Source of the DNA: Saccoglossus kowalevskii
Taxonomy: Eukaryota > Hemichordata > Enteropneusta > Harrimaniidae
Assembly: GCF_000003605.2 (NCBI RefSeq)
Contig: NW_003146281.1
Coordinates: forward strand, 271,377-335,376
Length of the DNA: 64,000 nucleotides
Direction of reading: 5' to 3'
A program made the position numbers and the translations under genes. Position 1 is the stretch's first letter. The number at the start of each line of letters is the position of its first letter. Below are positions 12,201-26,648 of this stretch, in pieces. The notes under the pieces are model-generated. The model saw nothing but the letters and a program-made list of their open reading frames with translations, ran no database searches and was not told the origin of the DNA.

Positions 12201-13583
12201 ACATGGTTTTAACAAGACGGGAAATTGAGGAATACCTGTGTTTTGGTTCTGCACGGCAGTGTCAGTGTGTATATGCTGTTCCATCATGCATACGTGATAC
12301 AAATATTTCGATGTCAAAAGAATGTTTTTGAACGAGGGGATTGCACTTTTCCAAACGGAGTGTTTACATATCTCTATTTATAGAGATGTTCAAGAAAGAC
12401 CAACAAAATGAATATTTCTTTAAAAAAAACATAAATAAAAAAAAAATTTAGACTCGTCGTTACCTATATTTTTATCTGGTATACTGTGTTGGACAAGCTA
12501 AAAATAATTAACGTAACAAAACTGTATCATAGCGCCGGGTCGGTCCCTCGGACCTAACACCCCTCTTTTGCATAATGGCCGATCTTACGTGACTGAAGAG
12601 GAGACAAAAATGAAGGGCACGTCGATTTGACGACAAAATTGGGTGAAAAGAGAGCATCCTTATGTATGGATCGTATTTCTAAAAACGGAAATAATGTCAG
12701 TAACTAGACTAAAAAGTCGTGAAATGCTCATCACGACTTTGCAGTGCCAAACGGGAAATCTTATTTCAACCCGAGTCCAGTAAATGAAATCATGGGAAAT
12801 AACTCAGTGGAATTCAATTTGGTAAGCCGGCAGCAAGTGGTGTTAAATTACGCTGAACACAAATTGTTTTAGTGGAATGTTGTACTTTTAAAAGATGCAT
12901 CCTTTCAGAGGCTGCCTTGGCAACGTGACCGTGGGGCGTCCTCCTGGTCAATGTTGAGGATTTTGGAACGTTGTTGTGTAAAATATAGCAGTAAGGGTAA
13001 GGGTGAACACGCGATCGTCATTACTAAACACATTTAAGTGTTGACGGTGCGTGAACACAGTCTACTATACAGAATCAGATGACAACGAGTAGGAATTTCT
13101 AACAGTCGGAAATTGACGCGCGCTGAGGATCCAACTTGCAGTCACAGACTTCTAATTCTACGCACACTGTACACTTTTCTGTTTATTTATGCAATATGTG
13201 TAAAGACAAATTACTCACGAAATTGTTAAACATAAAAAAATACTAACATAAAGTAGCTTTCTTCCCAGACTCAACCGTCACGCCAAATTCAAATCCAAAG
13301 TTTATCTAAAATTTCAAAATTGGAAATGGGCAGGTGGAACATACTGAAGCGGTCGTTAACCGCTTTTATGTAATATTTGCAGCCAAATATGTTCAAACTT
13401 ACTGATTGTATTAGGCTGAATTTATGTAAATATCAATCTCTTTAAATACGTTTTGTCTTTGTTCGACGTAAGGTGTGATGAGTTCGTTATTTTCTAATTC
13501 TACGCAAATAATCTTTTCCAAATGTGTTATTGATTCGACCCTGACCGGACTTCGCGCCTGAATTGCATCAACGTCACGGTACC

Positions 13584-14050
13584 CCCACACACTCCACAAC
13601 CCCTCTCACACACTCCACAACCCTTCTCACACACTCCACAACCCCTCTCACACACTCCACAACCCCTCTCACACACTCCACAACCCCTCTCACACACCCC
13701 ACAACTCCCCTCTCACACACTCCACAACCCCTCTCACACATTCCACAACCCCTCTCACACACTCCACAACTTCCCTCTCACACACTCCACAACCCCTCTC
13801 ACACACCCCACAACCCCTCTCACACAACCCACAACCCCTCTCACACACTCCACAACCCCTCTCACACACCCCACAACCCCTCTCACACACTCCACAACCC
13901 CTCTCACACACTCCACAACCCCTCTCACACACCCCACAACCCCTCTCACACACCCCAAAACCCCTCTCACACACTCCACAACCCCTCTCACACACTCCAC
14001 AACCCCTCTCACATACCCTCACAACCCCCTCGCATACCCCACCACCCCTA
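13584..14050. repeat. 21-bp minisatellite, about 21 copies
   Basis: The unit is CTCCACAACCCCTCTCACACA with a CCC/CTCC variant. The strand is strongly C-rich, with almost no G on + for about 450 bases. Because 21 is a multiple of 3, several frames stay open and give THSTTPL-type or CERGCGV-type repeats. These are by-products of the array. Confidence 0.95.
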
Positions 14051-17000
14051 CACATAAAAGGTTTCACCCTGGAGTTAAAGAATACTCAGTACAGGTGCAG
14101 AGGGACAACACCATTTTTAGATGCTCGTTTTCATGCTAATTTTTGTACTTTTAGCTTCGAGGTATGACTATTTGAGACAAAGATCAGTTGCGTGTTTAAT
14201 CCAATAAACGTGGAGGAAAGACAATCCATAAAACTTTCCTCATCTCCATCAATACATAATTCGATTATGTTGACGTGAAAGGGGATCCAAGCGTACCACC
14301 TAGCTTACTGTCAACTGATATACATGAGAACTGGTTCTTGTCACGGTTAAGGCATACACTTAATATGTATGTACACCATTAATAATTGTATATTTTAAGA
14401 AATATACCTAGGCGTATACCATGTGATATTGGTATATCTTGTTTCGTGTAAGTCTGTACCAGGAGACCGCAAAGCGAGATTTTTTAGCTATAAGTTATAG
14501 TGGGTGTATGTTTTCATCGATTTCCGGCGTGAAGCAGTCCGATTTGCATAATAAAAACACAACTTCATCTCATATTTTTACCAATAATATGAAAATAAAT
14601 TTCTATTGCAATATAGGCCGCAAAATATTGAAAAAGGCTTGAAAATGTCAGTGATGACGTATTGAATATTACTGACACATTACTAACTAATCACGGCATA
14701 GTCAGAAAACCTTTCGAACAATGATGTGCCGTCGTCTGGTTGGTTAGCGTGTAAAACTCACCGAAAATATTGCAAATCGGCGAAAATTAAATTATTTGGC
14801 GATTTCATTCAAGACTGGCATTCATCCGTGAAAATGGTAGAAAAAAACATAATAATAACACACTTTTTAAAATATACAAAATGTACAAAAATTAAAAGAT
14901 TATTTGACGTACATCTCACAGTAGTGTGTAGATTTGAATTGGAATAACAATACTAAATTAAACACATCCCAGAAATTACAGTAGCATTACAGATATTATT
15001 GAAGTTTTATATCTGAACGGCGGACAGAGGTGTTCTGAGTCACCATACAGCGCACCGAAAGGCTGCCCTAAATAGGATTAAGTGTAAAATTAAAATTGCA
15101 GATGATGATTCGTTTTTAACATGCACATACATATGAGTGGGACGTACAGCAGAGTTAAGGGACCATTCGCTTCTATAAATTGGTCTGAAATATGATATAC
15201 ATTGTAGAACAGCGTAACATCAGACCCTCTTAGACGCTAATTCAATCAAGGCAATAAAAGCTACATTCGGATCTGGTTCCTTTGATCAAAACACTGGGGT
15301 TAACTGCTATACGGAAGCTAACCAACTAAAGCCAGCCGCCATTGCCATCGGACAGACACATTCACAGAGGCGGAAAGAGCTAATATTCATGGAGTTCCAT
15401 CGGTTATTATAAATAGGGAAGTTCTCATATCGTTTACAATTTCATGGGAAATTAGCGGATATTGTCTTAGTTTTGCTCATTTTCCTCTTAATATTCGTTT
15501 TGTATTTAATGTCAGCTGCTAGTAACCTGGTAGCGGTAGTTGCTACAGTAAGCTCATCTCCTTCACGTTCTGCTCCCCTCTAAACGTGAAAATTCGAAAT
15601 CAATCCAGAAACATGAATAGTCTGATTTGTAATGATGCAATAAACACAAACAATCGTTCACGACAGATTACTGTTTTGTTGAACGCCATACACGTCAGAT
15701 GGTGCAACATTTTGTGCGTTCGTTTGTCTATAGTTGAATTTTAGACCAAATACACTTTTCATAGTCTACATTTATCAATATTTTAAAATAAAATAATAGA
15801 ATCAATTATATGCATTTGTACTTGAAGGAGTAAAGGCTGTAAACACCTAATTTCGCGTTAAAAGTAAGTCGTTGTCATAGTGTATAGAAAAAAGACATAT
15901 TTGTGCAGAATTATTGCCATTATATCAATATTTTTTTAGTATAATCATCCCCACATTAATCGTCGATACTTACAACGATATTTTGGCAATTTACAAATTT
16001 TCTGAGAAACGCATGTCCTTCTATAGGCAGCCCGAGTACAAACTCCAAGAATCGATGCAATAAATACAATAAAAATGAACAAAAAAACATGCCCGACGTC
16101 AGGAACCAATTAATCACGCAACAGTGTGAGAAACGTGGAAGAAAAAGTAAACACGTTCCGCCGGTCACGTGACAATGAACTATTTGCAAAGCGATATGCA
16201 AGGTCCGTGCTAAGAATTAAATATTGCAATTGATTATGCATTCCCAACCACTCACGCTCTTTGCTCTCTCACTAAAACAGATTTTAAATCATGCTTATAC
16301 AAACGACTTCAGTTTGTTTTGTCCACGTCAAATTGATCGACGATTTCACGGGGAGCCTGCCTATTTTATTAGGGGCTCGTTGGATTTCAATAAACGGGAC
16401 ATTTCTAAAGAGGCTAGTGTTTGAATTTTTTTTAAATCGATGATGATGCTTTGATTTTAATTATATTGTCCCTCTACATATGAAAAAAACCCTTCACTTG
16501 TTAACCTGTATTCACACACAATTGGGCGATTCGTTTTAATTTACCGTGTCCGCTATATTTTCCTGCCTGTACGGTGGGGTTTAAATCAATTTGGGGTGTG
16601 GAAATTACGCACGTTTTTATAACAAAAGCAATCAACGCGACTGATTCGCTAGTAGATTGTAGGTTAATTGATCGATAATCGGGTTTTGAGCTAATCTTTA
16701 CTGCATTTTGAAAAATAAGAAAACATAAAAAAAAAACGAAAAACTGCGATTCGGTGTGTTTCAGTAGGTTTGGATAGTAAATTAGTATTTCCATAAATGA
16801 TATAGTGCTCGTGTTCAACCATTTATCGTCTCCTTGATCACCCCCCTCTGTGAGGCGAGCTTCGGTTTCGTGTACAGTCGTTATTCACTTTTATTAAAAT
16901 AACCGGGGTTTTCATGTCTGCACGATTCGCATGTATTCCAGCGTCATTTTCTATGAATTAGATGAAATGCAGAGTAGTTTAACGTAGTGCTGGCAAAAAT

Positions 17001-17274
17001 TAACATTACATTGTTTCTAGAAATAAGTAAACAACGAGACTAGAATTATTGATCATTAAACAGGATAAAAAAGTAAATTATATAACACTATATGCCAACG
17101 TTTGGTTGGGTTTGTTCGTGGAGACTCCAAGTCGCACATGCATTTAGAGAAACCCTTCGATATTTTAATTTCTTGTTACTGTGAAACTATAAAAAAAATA
17201 ACACGACATGTCTTTAAATTACTGAAATTGCGGGACGGTAAGCTGATATTATTGTCTTTACGAAAAATTGGTTC

Positions 17275-17330
17275 AGTCCGAGCGGCTCCGCTGGATGTTC
17301 TTTCCAGGTGCGAGTTTGAGTGGTTGAAAA
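17275..17330 (+). mobile_element. tRNA-like SINE head, weak
   Basis: GTCCGAGCGGCTCCGC resembles the A-box side of a Leu/Ser-type tRNA (GCCGAGCGG), and GCGAGTTTGAGTGG lies where a B box would be. There is no complete tRNA fold. Treat it as a degenerate SINE head or a chance match. Confidence 0.25.
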
Positions 17331-20300
17331 ATTCACAGAAATACATACTTGTAAATTTCCATTTTTACAAGAACTGTGATTTGGAGTGGAGAAAATAGCA
17401 TAGCGACAACTATTCTCATTACGTGCAAATAAAATAGCACACGACTTAATGACTGGTAATTGAACATTGCAAATAAAATATCATTATGTCGAAACCAGAG
17501 CAGGATGACACGACATTTTTGACCGATTGCGGGTTAAAGTTACAACTATTTAGTGTTAAAATGTATGATGTCATAATGTAAATGCCAACAATTATGTACC
17601 AGCCAGCGAACAAGTAATTCATTTCACCCATGGGACCATTGCTATCTAACCCTTATCTCTGTACTAAATTTAATTAATTCCTCAGTCCCGTCTTTACAAT
17701 GTATTTAAGCACTAAAGCGAAAAATGTTATCCAACTCAGTCGGGACGTGGAACGTTTTCTCGGCGAACTCGTTCAAGTACCAGGGGACGGTTTTTGTTGC
17801 ATAGACATTGAATCGAATTAGTCGTTTAGCAAGAACAACAGCGTTTTATCGAATCGTTCTCGATTTCACAGTAAAGTGGCAAACTGCGGAGCTATGAAGT
17901 GGCACCACTATCTAACCAGGCGAAAAGCCGGACTCGAGCGGCGGCTATGGCAAGCCATTGTACACGAAACGTGACCCAGTAATTGAATAGCGCCATGTTT
18001 TCGGAAATATGTTAAAATGCTATCAGTTGAGGAAATGAACTAGGGCAGCAGTTGTTGTAGTAGACCCTTGACTTTTCTATAATTTCATTCAGTGATGAAA
18101 GAGCCACCGATTCTGGTTCAGAAATATAAATCGTTTCCATACAATTTTAAATTATAAGCACGCGGAAATTAAAATTAACGCAATTTTGTCTTTAAATTCA
18201 ACGTAAACCAAGATAAATTTGAGTACAAAATGATTATAAAATGATTATAAAATAATTTTGGCGGGAGTGAGTGTGGTAATAAAAGTCGATGATAAGAGAA
18301 ATATGAAATACCTCGCGATTGTGAGAGCATCGAACACAGCATATCAGGAACACATCGAGCTAAAACATAATAGAAAAAAAATTTAAAATATTTTTCATTG
18401 TTACATTGATATTTCTTCCAATGATACAAGATGAAACTGAAAACAGTCAAGCTCCCCTTTTAAGCATCTTTTTTTTTCAAAATGGGGTAACGGATATTGG
18501 TCTGCGGAGAGACTACCAATTCACTAAACAAACCATGCACGCTCACAATTAATAAGTCGGTATAACATTACATTTTTTTATAAAGTTACTCTTTTATCAT
18601 TGTCTCCAGAGGGCGTGGTTTGTGAAGTCAGGCGTCACCGTATTGTTATTGAGAGTGGCCTTGATCGTGAACGCCATAATGGAATATTGGGATATGATAT
18701 CATCTACGGCGCTACATGCCAACTCTCATAGGCATGTAACAGAAGTTGGGTTCAGATTTCCAGTCGATCACTGACTCGGGCGGATTTGATGGGTAGTCAT
18801 AATTAAGGTCATGTGCATGTTTTGACTTTTAGTCTTTAGCACAAACAGTCAAACAAAGGCAATTCTGCGCTGACAGTCTTACTATATACATGGGATGTTA
18901 CATGATTCGTACCAACGAACCACCCCATTTATTTCACTGAAAATCTTCGAAACTTTGAACATTTCAACAAAACATGTCCGACTTGTATGTCAAACTGAAA
19001 CCTGAATTTAACCAAGCCTTTTATTGAGTCGAGCGAGACTTCGATGAAAAAACTAGATGATTTTTAAATCGCGGGCTCTAACATACAAATATCAACATCT
19101 AGTGAGTACTCGTTTTGGGAAACGTTTCCACGGTTTCCAGAAAAGTAAGAAACCAATTGTGTCAAAGTTGGTTTGTACTTGACTCACTGACTCAGTGTCA
19201 AGTAGCCCTACATTTTAAGTCGTTACATTACCGTCAATTTGGGATTTAAGAGCCTGCAATGCTGAACAACGTTTACAATGTCAGTGAACTTTGACCCTGT
19301 TCACCTATTATTTTTAAATAACTACTATATGTTAGGATACGTCAAAATTACAAATGTAAATTAAATTTTAAAAACTGTAACATATTACTGTTCAGTACAA
19401 TAGACCATTTTCCGCACACTGCGAGAATTACGCGCAATGCGTGAAATCGAACGTAAAAACAGGACAAACAAAGGTCATAGCGTCGTAGTCGCGTCAAACA
19501 TCGCGTGGGATTCGACAAACGCGAAAGTATTTCGGGGACATTTCCATGCTTAATAATGTGCTGTCCACATTTGATAATAGGCAATTTCGATTAAGTAAGG
19601 GTATTCGGAAGCAATATTCCTCTGTCGAAGATCGGCCGGTCAATGTAAGCTACGAAATAAAATTTCTAGTTCAAAATCAAATCGTTTGATTTTTGCGGCA
19701 GACGTTCGACGCGCGTCTTTCATGCATCTCGCGAGATCTCGCAATTGTACGGAAAATCACCTATTGGTGAACTCACCGTGCGTCACAGATAATGATTTTA
19801 TAACGCAAATTGTGCACGGGTATTTTTCACAGAAAATACAATTGAATTCATTCAATTTAACTGGTTTGGTTGGATAGCAGACGATGTGGGATATTGCTGA
19901 CGTGTGAGCAGAAGTAATGGCAAAGACAGAGATCGCTCATGCATAGTTCCGTGATCAGTGCTACAACTACTGAGTAAAGCAGAGAATAATCTTAGCTGAG
20001 CGGACAGATAATTACCTGCAAATGTGAATACACATTTCAGAAATAGACGCGGGAACGACACGCAGACGACAGGCGAAGATTGGCCAAGAAATTGGTTCCG
20101 GCTACAAGTTCGCTGACATGTTTTAAAGCGGCAAAGCTTTTATACTGTATCCGGTTGTTAGTCAATATAGAAATGTGAATGTAACTAACGTTGTTGGTAT
20201 TTTCCCCTAAAAGCCTTTAAAATGCGAAATTGGGCGGATTTCACCAAGTTGAAAATGACGTCGACGAAGTTGACCCTATTGTTGCCACCGTTTGAATTCC

Positions 20301-21790
20301 ATAGTGCCCTCTATTTAAAATAGCCGACAAAGATCAGTAAAGCAATTAATTCACCATATTTAGACATTTAATGTCCAACTTATTTCGTATATAAATTATG
20401 ATTACAATAACGGTCATGGGGGTTGATTTGTGCAAGAATACGAGTATGGCCATCGGACGGACATAATATAAATATTATTCTATACATGGAACGATGATTG
20501 TCGTGGACAGATCGTACAATAACTTAGGTTTGCCCAAAAAATAGATAGCAAGCAAAATTTTTCTTCGATATTTTAATAAATATTCCGCCTTGTGATAAAT
20601 TATTCATCTCATGGTGTTTTGTTTCTGTTCAATAGGAAGAGATAAAACAAAAAATACTTCCGAAGATGCAAAAATATTTGCTGCTACGGTCCCGTAATTT
20701 AAATTTGTACAATAATATTTAAATTAAAATTTTGAAATTGTGTAGTTTGTTTACTATGACAGTTGACATGGCAACAATCTATCACAGTATGATTGATACG
20801 AAACCGAGCATTTGAAAGTTTGGTGAAAACGTGTAGACGTATTTTTGGCGGGATTCTACAAACTACAATAGAAGTTGTGTATAATAACCAAACGTTTAAT
20901 AGCTTCACTTTGTTAATGTTCACTAAATTAGTGATAAAGTCCCGTATCCTGCTCGATATCACAGAGAGCCATTTCGTAATTTGCACCACAGGAACTGAGA
21001 CCAGAAAAAGATCTTGATATGAACAGAATGCTAAACCCCAGCAGCGGATACGTGTTGATGACAAAACACGGCAAACCGTGCTCCAGTCGATTCCCCAATC
21101 CCCGTCTCAGTTTTACCAAGTCCGGTTAGTTTAATTTGCCACGGCTCTTAAAAGCTTTCTATTGCAGCGACAATGAACACGCATAAAGCAATTGGCAAAA
21201 AGGCAGCCAACTTCCGTCTGATTGAATGCGCGGCAGAGAGCGCAGGAAGGCACTCCAACACAATCGTGGTGCTTTTAATACTTGTTTACTACTCTACTCA
21301 CGAGCATACTTCGCTTAATGAGTTAAAAGTGTCTTTCTTGCTCGATTAATTAACAACATCGATGAAAGGTTGACGCGAGTACAATAGTATGACAATATGC
21401 TGTCCACTTATCATGGAAATCATACACTAGAAAAAGTCGATATCTTCCTTTGTCGGATATGCAAATGAACGAGAAATGAAAAACAGCTCTATGTCAATAT
21501 TTTTCTACATGAAAAAAAGCCTGGGGTAGTTGCACTACTAAGTGATCACTATATTACGATTCATATCCCATGTATGCAATCAAAATCTACCTGTTGAGTC
21601 TGATAGCCTGTGTCCAAACGATCAAGTTTCCCAGTCCGTTAATTACAAAATATCGACGCATTGGAGAAGTCAACTGCGAGGAATCGATAAAACCAGAGTA
21701 TGATTACTTTTCAATGCAGTATCCCCCATCGGAAACACCCCCCTCCCTTCGGAATGCGATTTTTCCTCAATGACTACTTCTACTCCTAGT

Positions 21791-21845
21791 CTGGCTTCCT
21801 TCCGAGTTCCTTCCGAATTTTTCCGAGTTCCTTCCGAGTTCCTTC
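21791..21845 (-). promoter_or_regulatory. GGAA-rich tandem cluster (possible ETS-binding array)
   Basis: On the - strand AACTCGGAAGG recurs with about 11-bp spacing, giving nine GGAA cores in about 55 bases, several as CGGAAG. GGAA is the core of ETS sites, and ERG/FLI1 proteins bind clustered GGAA repeats in vertebrates. The cluster lies in an intron of an ERG/FLI1-type gene. Function is inferred only. Confidence 0.4.
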
Positions 21846-23390
21846 CAGTAATCGGGGCTTGACGCTTGAATCTCCACTCTTGTCAGTCGCCGTCACGGCC
21901 TCTTCTGTTTTTAAATGCGCCGAAAGCCATAATCACAGCATTCGATAATTGTGTCTTATCGACCAACAACGCATCATTATCACTATCTTCACCAGCGGCT
22001 AAAAAGGATAATCTCTGCACACCTATGTGTTAGTTAAATCAAGCACACTGCATGACAACTTTACGCCATGAAAATAAAATTTTATTTTCAGTTTTTTTTT
22101 AATCTAGTAAATGCACGCACTTCTTCTTGTTTTTGTTTTTTTCCAATTGCTTTCTGTGAGTTATCGTATACCCTCGTGAAATCTTATTATTTTATTTGTA
22201 TACTATCTACTCATATAGAGGTTTCAAGAAAACAATCATTGATGCCAAATTGCTGTGATCAACGGAGCGGAATATTTTGATTTGTGCAAGGTAACGCCTG
22301 TGTGAGCGACTAGGGCGTCTAGGTTTGTAATTGTACTCATATCCCGCTATAACGAATATATCGAGAAATAACACAAACGAAAACTGTCTCTGATTTCATC
22401 TCATACTTGTAATTTTCACGACTAGTTTGGTTAGGCCACAACCATCATAGGTGCTACAAGTGTCTAAATAAATGCCACTGACTTGGGGAGCCCTAAGAGA
22501 AACTTATTTTTATTTAAGAGTAGTGGATATAGGAGGTAATGTGCACAAAGCGATCCCTAATCAATGTGGACATCGGGAGCGTTCATAACTGCTTTACTAT
22601 GCAAGGCAAGAATCGGCCAAGCTAATACGGTCATAATGGGCTTCCGGTGTAGCTGGTGACAGCTCTGACTTGCACTTTAGCTTTACAATCGAGTCAATCT
22701 CGCCCTGTGCCTTGATATGATAGGTTGCCCGCGTGTCATGACATTCGCACATATTACTTAGTTTATTTCACTGGAGATCTTGATTGATTTCTCGAACACA
22801 ATCTCTGTTGTCTTCGTTTTATCAAGAATTGATTTGGTTTATACTTTAACGAATGATTGACTAGCGTACTCCTTCACAAAGTGTGTAGGTTACGATACCA
22901 AGCGATGCAAAATAATCGTTAGCTTTTGATCAAAAAATAACAAAATAGGCCATTCATCTTAAAAATACTGATTCAATATTGTTTAAAGTCTAACCATAAT
23001 TTGATAATAGATAAACTGCTGTGACAACTATGAAAACGGTGTTCTTTCGTTCAATGTAATATCTGTTTATTACATCCTATGCTTCAAACGAAATAAAAGA
23101 ACATCATTCGATGAAAATATCCTGAATCTGTCTAAATGACATATCACACTGGGCTTCATCTCACGAAACACTACAACACAAGTGACTGTGACAATATACA
23201 ACCAGTTGATTTTAGGATAAGTGGAAGCCACTACACACTTTCCCTAAGGAAAATAATAATGTCCGAGTCTGAGCCGAGCGGATTTGACTAGTAAAGCTGC
23301 CACTTATTTTTCAGGCTGTGGGTTTTACAACTCGCGTAGGCAATCCAACCTCTCACGGAAAGTGACGTTTAACATAAGATACTGAATCGC

Positions 23391-23491
23391 CATAGTGCAG
23401 CCTCAGTTCGAATTTCGTGTAAACAATGCATTTCACATGCGTTGCGTAGGACCCATGTCCAACACGACGCATCTCAACGACTACAGTGCTT
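23391..23491. mobile_element. Degenerate MITE, AAGSGCGG family, copy 4
   Basis: AGTTCGAATTTCGTGTAAAC, then CATTTCACATGCGTTGCGTA and CCCATGTCCAACACGACGC follow the interior of the copy at 26522-26648 in the same order. The terminal repeats have decayed (GTGCAG ... CAACGACTAC). Boundaries are approximate. Confidence 0.5.
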
Positions 23492-24574
23492 AGGTTTGGT
23501 CGATCATTATAATTTTTCAGGATTCAACGCGTTTGACAGAGGTGTATCTACTTGAACTGAGCAGGGATGAGTGACAGCTGCTGTGTTCGTATAGCTACTG
23601 TATGCTATGCACGTTGAACAGGGAAATAGCTTGAAAGACCGAGGGCTTGCTAGGAATATTGAAAATGGTTTAGTGATAATACGACTCTTTGTAATTACAG
23701 CAAATAACGACTGTTGGCTGATATATATAGTGAAATGAAAGTCACGCTAAATGATGCAGAAACGATTGAGAACATATCAATTGTGTCCAGGCAACGGAAG
23801 GATGTCGTTTGGACTCTGATGTCGCCATTTTGGATTTCCAAATAAAGTGTTCGACGTTAGCGGGAATTGTTTTGATAGCAAATATTAGCGGGAAGTTTAA
23901 GCACTCAATACTGTTTTCTAGTCATTTTGTTAGCGAATATTGTGTAATCATTGATGAAATAAATTTGAAAATGTACATATTATTTTACTTGACTTAGTGT
24001 CACTCGAGCACGAAGTACAAAAGCAAAATGGAGAAAACATTTAAAACAATTGTTTCTGTCTACCGGAACGTAACAAATACATTCTTATTCAGAATTTAAA
24101 ACGGCAGCGAAAGGAAAATTACTAAAAATGTCCGATTTCTACATTTTGGCACTTTAGCGGGAATTACGCTTCATGGTCGCGTGGGCATGGCGGGAAATAG
24201 CTTGATGCATTATGGCGCGTACATTCCTTTTATTAAAATGAATGCAGCTATTACTGCCAACCGTTGCAATAATGGCCTAGAAAAGAGAACGGAAACTGCT
24301 CTAAAGTAGAAATAAGGTTCTCTGATTGAAGACATGGCAACACAGGAACTATTTTCGCGTTCTACTTTGATGACTTTTCCTCAGCGACATCCAGCCTGAA
24401 TGCATGAAAGTGATTTTCCACGGAAATGCGCGGCATGATACAGGCTAAGTGCGTTACTAATATAAACAGTGCGCAGTTGGGCGAGAATTCGAGTTCACGC
24501 GAGATCTGTTGGCAGGTTTCCGTATAAACTAATAAATCGGCGCACCGTCATTCACCGGTCAGTAGCACATGAAC

Positions 24575-26203
24575 GGTACGCGACCATTCCATGTGAACAC
24601 AGGTCTGGCTGTTGCCTCTATGGACGGTACCATTCCATGTGAATCATAGGTCTGACTGTTGCCACTATGAGCGGTATCATTTCATGTGAATAACAGGTTT
24701 GACTGTTGCTTCTGGACAGTAGCATTTCATGTGAATCATAGGTCTGGCTGTTGCCTCTGGGCAGTAGCATTTCATGTGAATCATAGGTCTGACTGTTGCC
24801 TCTATGGGCGGTACCATTCCATGTGAACACAGGTCTGACTGTTGCCTCTATGGGCGGTACCATTCCATGTGAACACAGGTCTGACTGTTGCCTCTATGGG
24901 CGGTATCATTCCATGTGAATAACAGGTCTGACTGTTGCCTCTATGAGCGGTATCATTTCATGTGCATCATTGGTCTGACTGTTGCCTCTATGGGCGGTAC
25001 CATTCCATGTGAACACAGGTCTGACTGTTGCCTCTATGGGCGGTACCATTCCATGTGAACACAGGTCTAACTGTTGCCTCTATGGGCGGTACCATTTCAT
25101 GTGAATCATAGGTCTGACTGTTGCCTCTATGGGCGGTACCATTCCATGTGAACACAGGTCTGACTGTTGCCTCTATGGGCGGTACCATTCCATGTGAATC
25201 ATAGGTCTGACTGTTGCCTCTATGGGCGGTACCATTCCATGTGAATCATAGGTCTGGCTGTTGCCATTATGGGCAGTAGCATTTCATGTGAACACAGGTC
25301 TGACTTTTGCCTCTATGAGCGGTATCATTCCATGTGAACACAGGTCTGGCTGTTGCCTCTATGGGCGGTATCATTCCATGTGAATCATAGGTCTGACTGT
25401 TGCCTCTATGGGCGGTACCATTCCATGTGAATAACAGGTATGGCTGTTGCCTCTATGGGCGGTACCATTCCATGTGAATCACAGGTCTGGCTGTTGCCAT
25501 TATGGGCAGTAGCATTTCATGTGAATCACAGGTATGGCTGTTGCCTCTATGGGCGGTACCATTCCATGTGAATCACAGGTATGGCTGTTGCCTCTATGGG
25601 CGGTACCATTCCATGTGAATCACAGGTCTGGCTGTTGTCATTATGGGCAGTAGCATTTCATGTGAATCACAGGTATGGCTGTTGCCTCTATGAGCAGTAT
25701 CATTCCATGTGAATAACAGGTCTGACTGTTGCCTCTATGAGCGGTATCATTTCATGTGAATCATAGGTCTGACTGTTGCCTCTATGGGCGGTACCATTCC
25801 ATGTGAACACAGGTCTGACTGTTGCCTCTATGGGCGGTACCATTCCATGTGAACACAGGTCTGACTGTTGCCTCTATGGGCGGTACCATTTCATGTGAAT
25901 CATAGGTCTGACTGTTGCCTCTATGGTCGGTGCCATTCCATGTGAACACAGGTCTGACTGTTGCCTCTATGGGCGGTACCATTCCATGTGAATCATAGGT
26001 CTGACTGTTGCCTCTATGGGCGGTACCATATTTCATGTGAACACATGTCTGGCTGTTGCCTCTATGGGCGGTACCATTCCATGTGAATCACAGGTCTGGC
26101 TGTTGCCATTATGGGCAGTAGCATTTCATGTGAACACAGGTCTGACTTTTGCCTCTATGGGCGGTATCATTTCATGTGAACACAGGTCTGACTATTGCCT
26201 CTA
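24575..26203. repeat. 46-47-bp minisatellite, about 35 copies
   Basis: The unit contains GGCGGTACCATTCCATGTGA, then ACACAGGTCTGACTG and TTGCCTCTATG. GGGCGG recurs 46 bases apart (for example 24852 and 24898). A one-base-longer variant carries AATCATAGG or AATAACAGG in place of AACACAGG, and another carries GGGCAGTAGCATTTCATG. The variants alternate in blocks. Open frames inside it are by-products. Confidence 0.95.
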
Positions 26204-26521
26204 CCACCCCGCACATTCAATCGAAACAACAACACCAGCAAAAGTGTCATAGTAAACTATAAACAGGGAGACTTGATAGTGGGGTGGCCCAACTTACAAC
26301 GCTTCATACAAGAAAATCGGAATTCGGTTTTAGGAGCGCGCAACAATATGAGTCGATATGAACACTGCTGTTAGACAGGATGTTTATTTTTGTATCTACA
26401 CAAACTCACACTCTTTCATGTTTTTAAATTATGAGTACTTAACTCATTGGCTCTGAATAAAAAAATATCCCGGCTGTTCGTGTTTTAACATTGTTGTCTA
26501 TGTGGATTTTATTTATAGTAT

Positions 26522-26648
26522 AAGCGCGGTGGTCGTCGTGCAGCACGTATTCGAATTTCATGTAAATAAACAATATATTTTACACGCGTTGTATACGTCG
26601 CTATGAGTCCCATATCAAACAGGACGCGGCACGACGACTGCCGCCCTT
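26522..26648. mobile_element. Short MITE, AAGSGCGG family, copy 2
   Basis: The left end is AAGCGCGGTGGTCGTCGTGC; the reverse complement of the right end is AAGGGCGGCAGTCGTCGTGC. The interior matches copy 1 and includes the segment deleted there (TTGTATACGTCGCTATGAGT). There are no open frames. Confidence 0.7.

Noticed and set aside
13563-14067. Thr/His/Ser/Pro-rich and Cys/Glu/Arg/Gly-rich repeat proteins
   Set aside because: These are by-products of the 21-bp C-rich array, open in opposite strands at once, with no splice sites or non-repeat domain.
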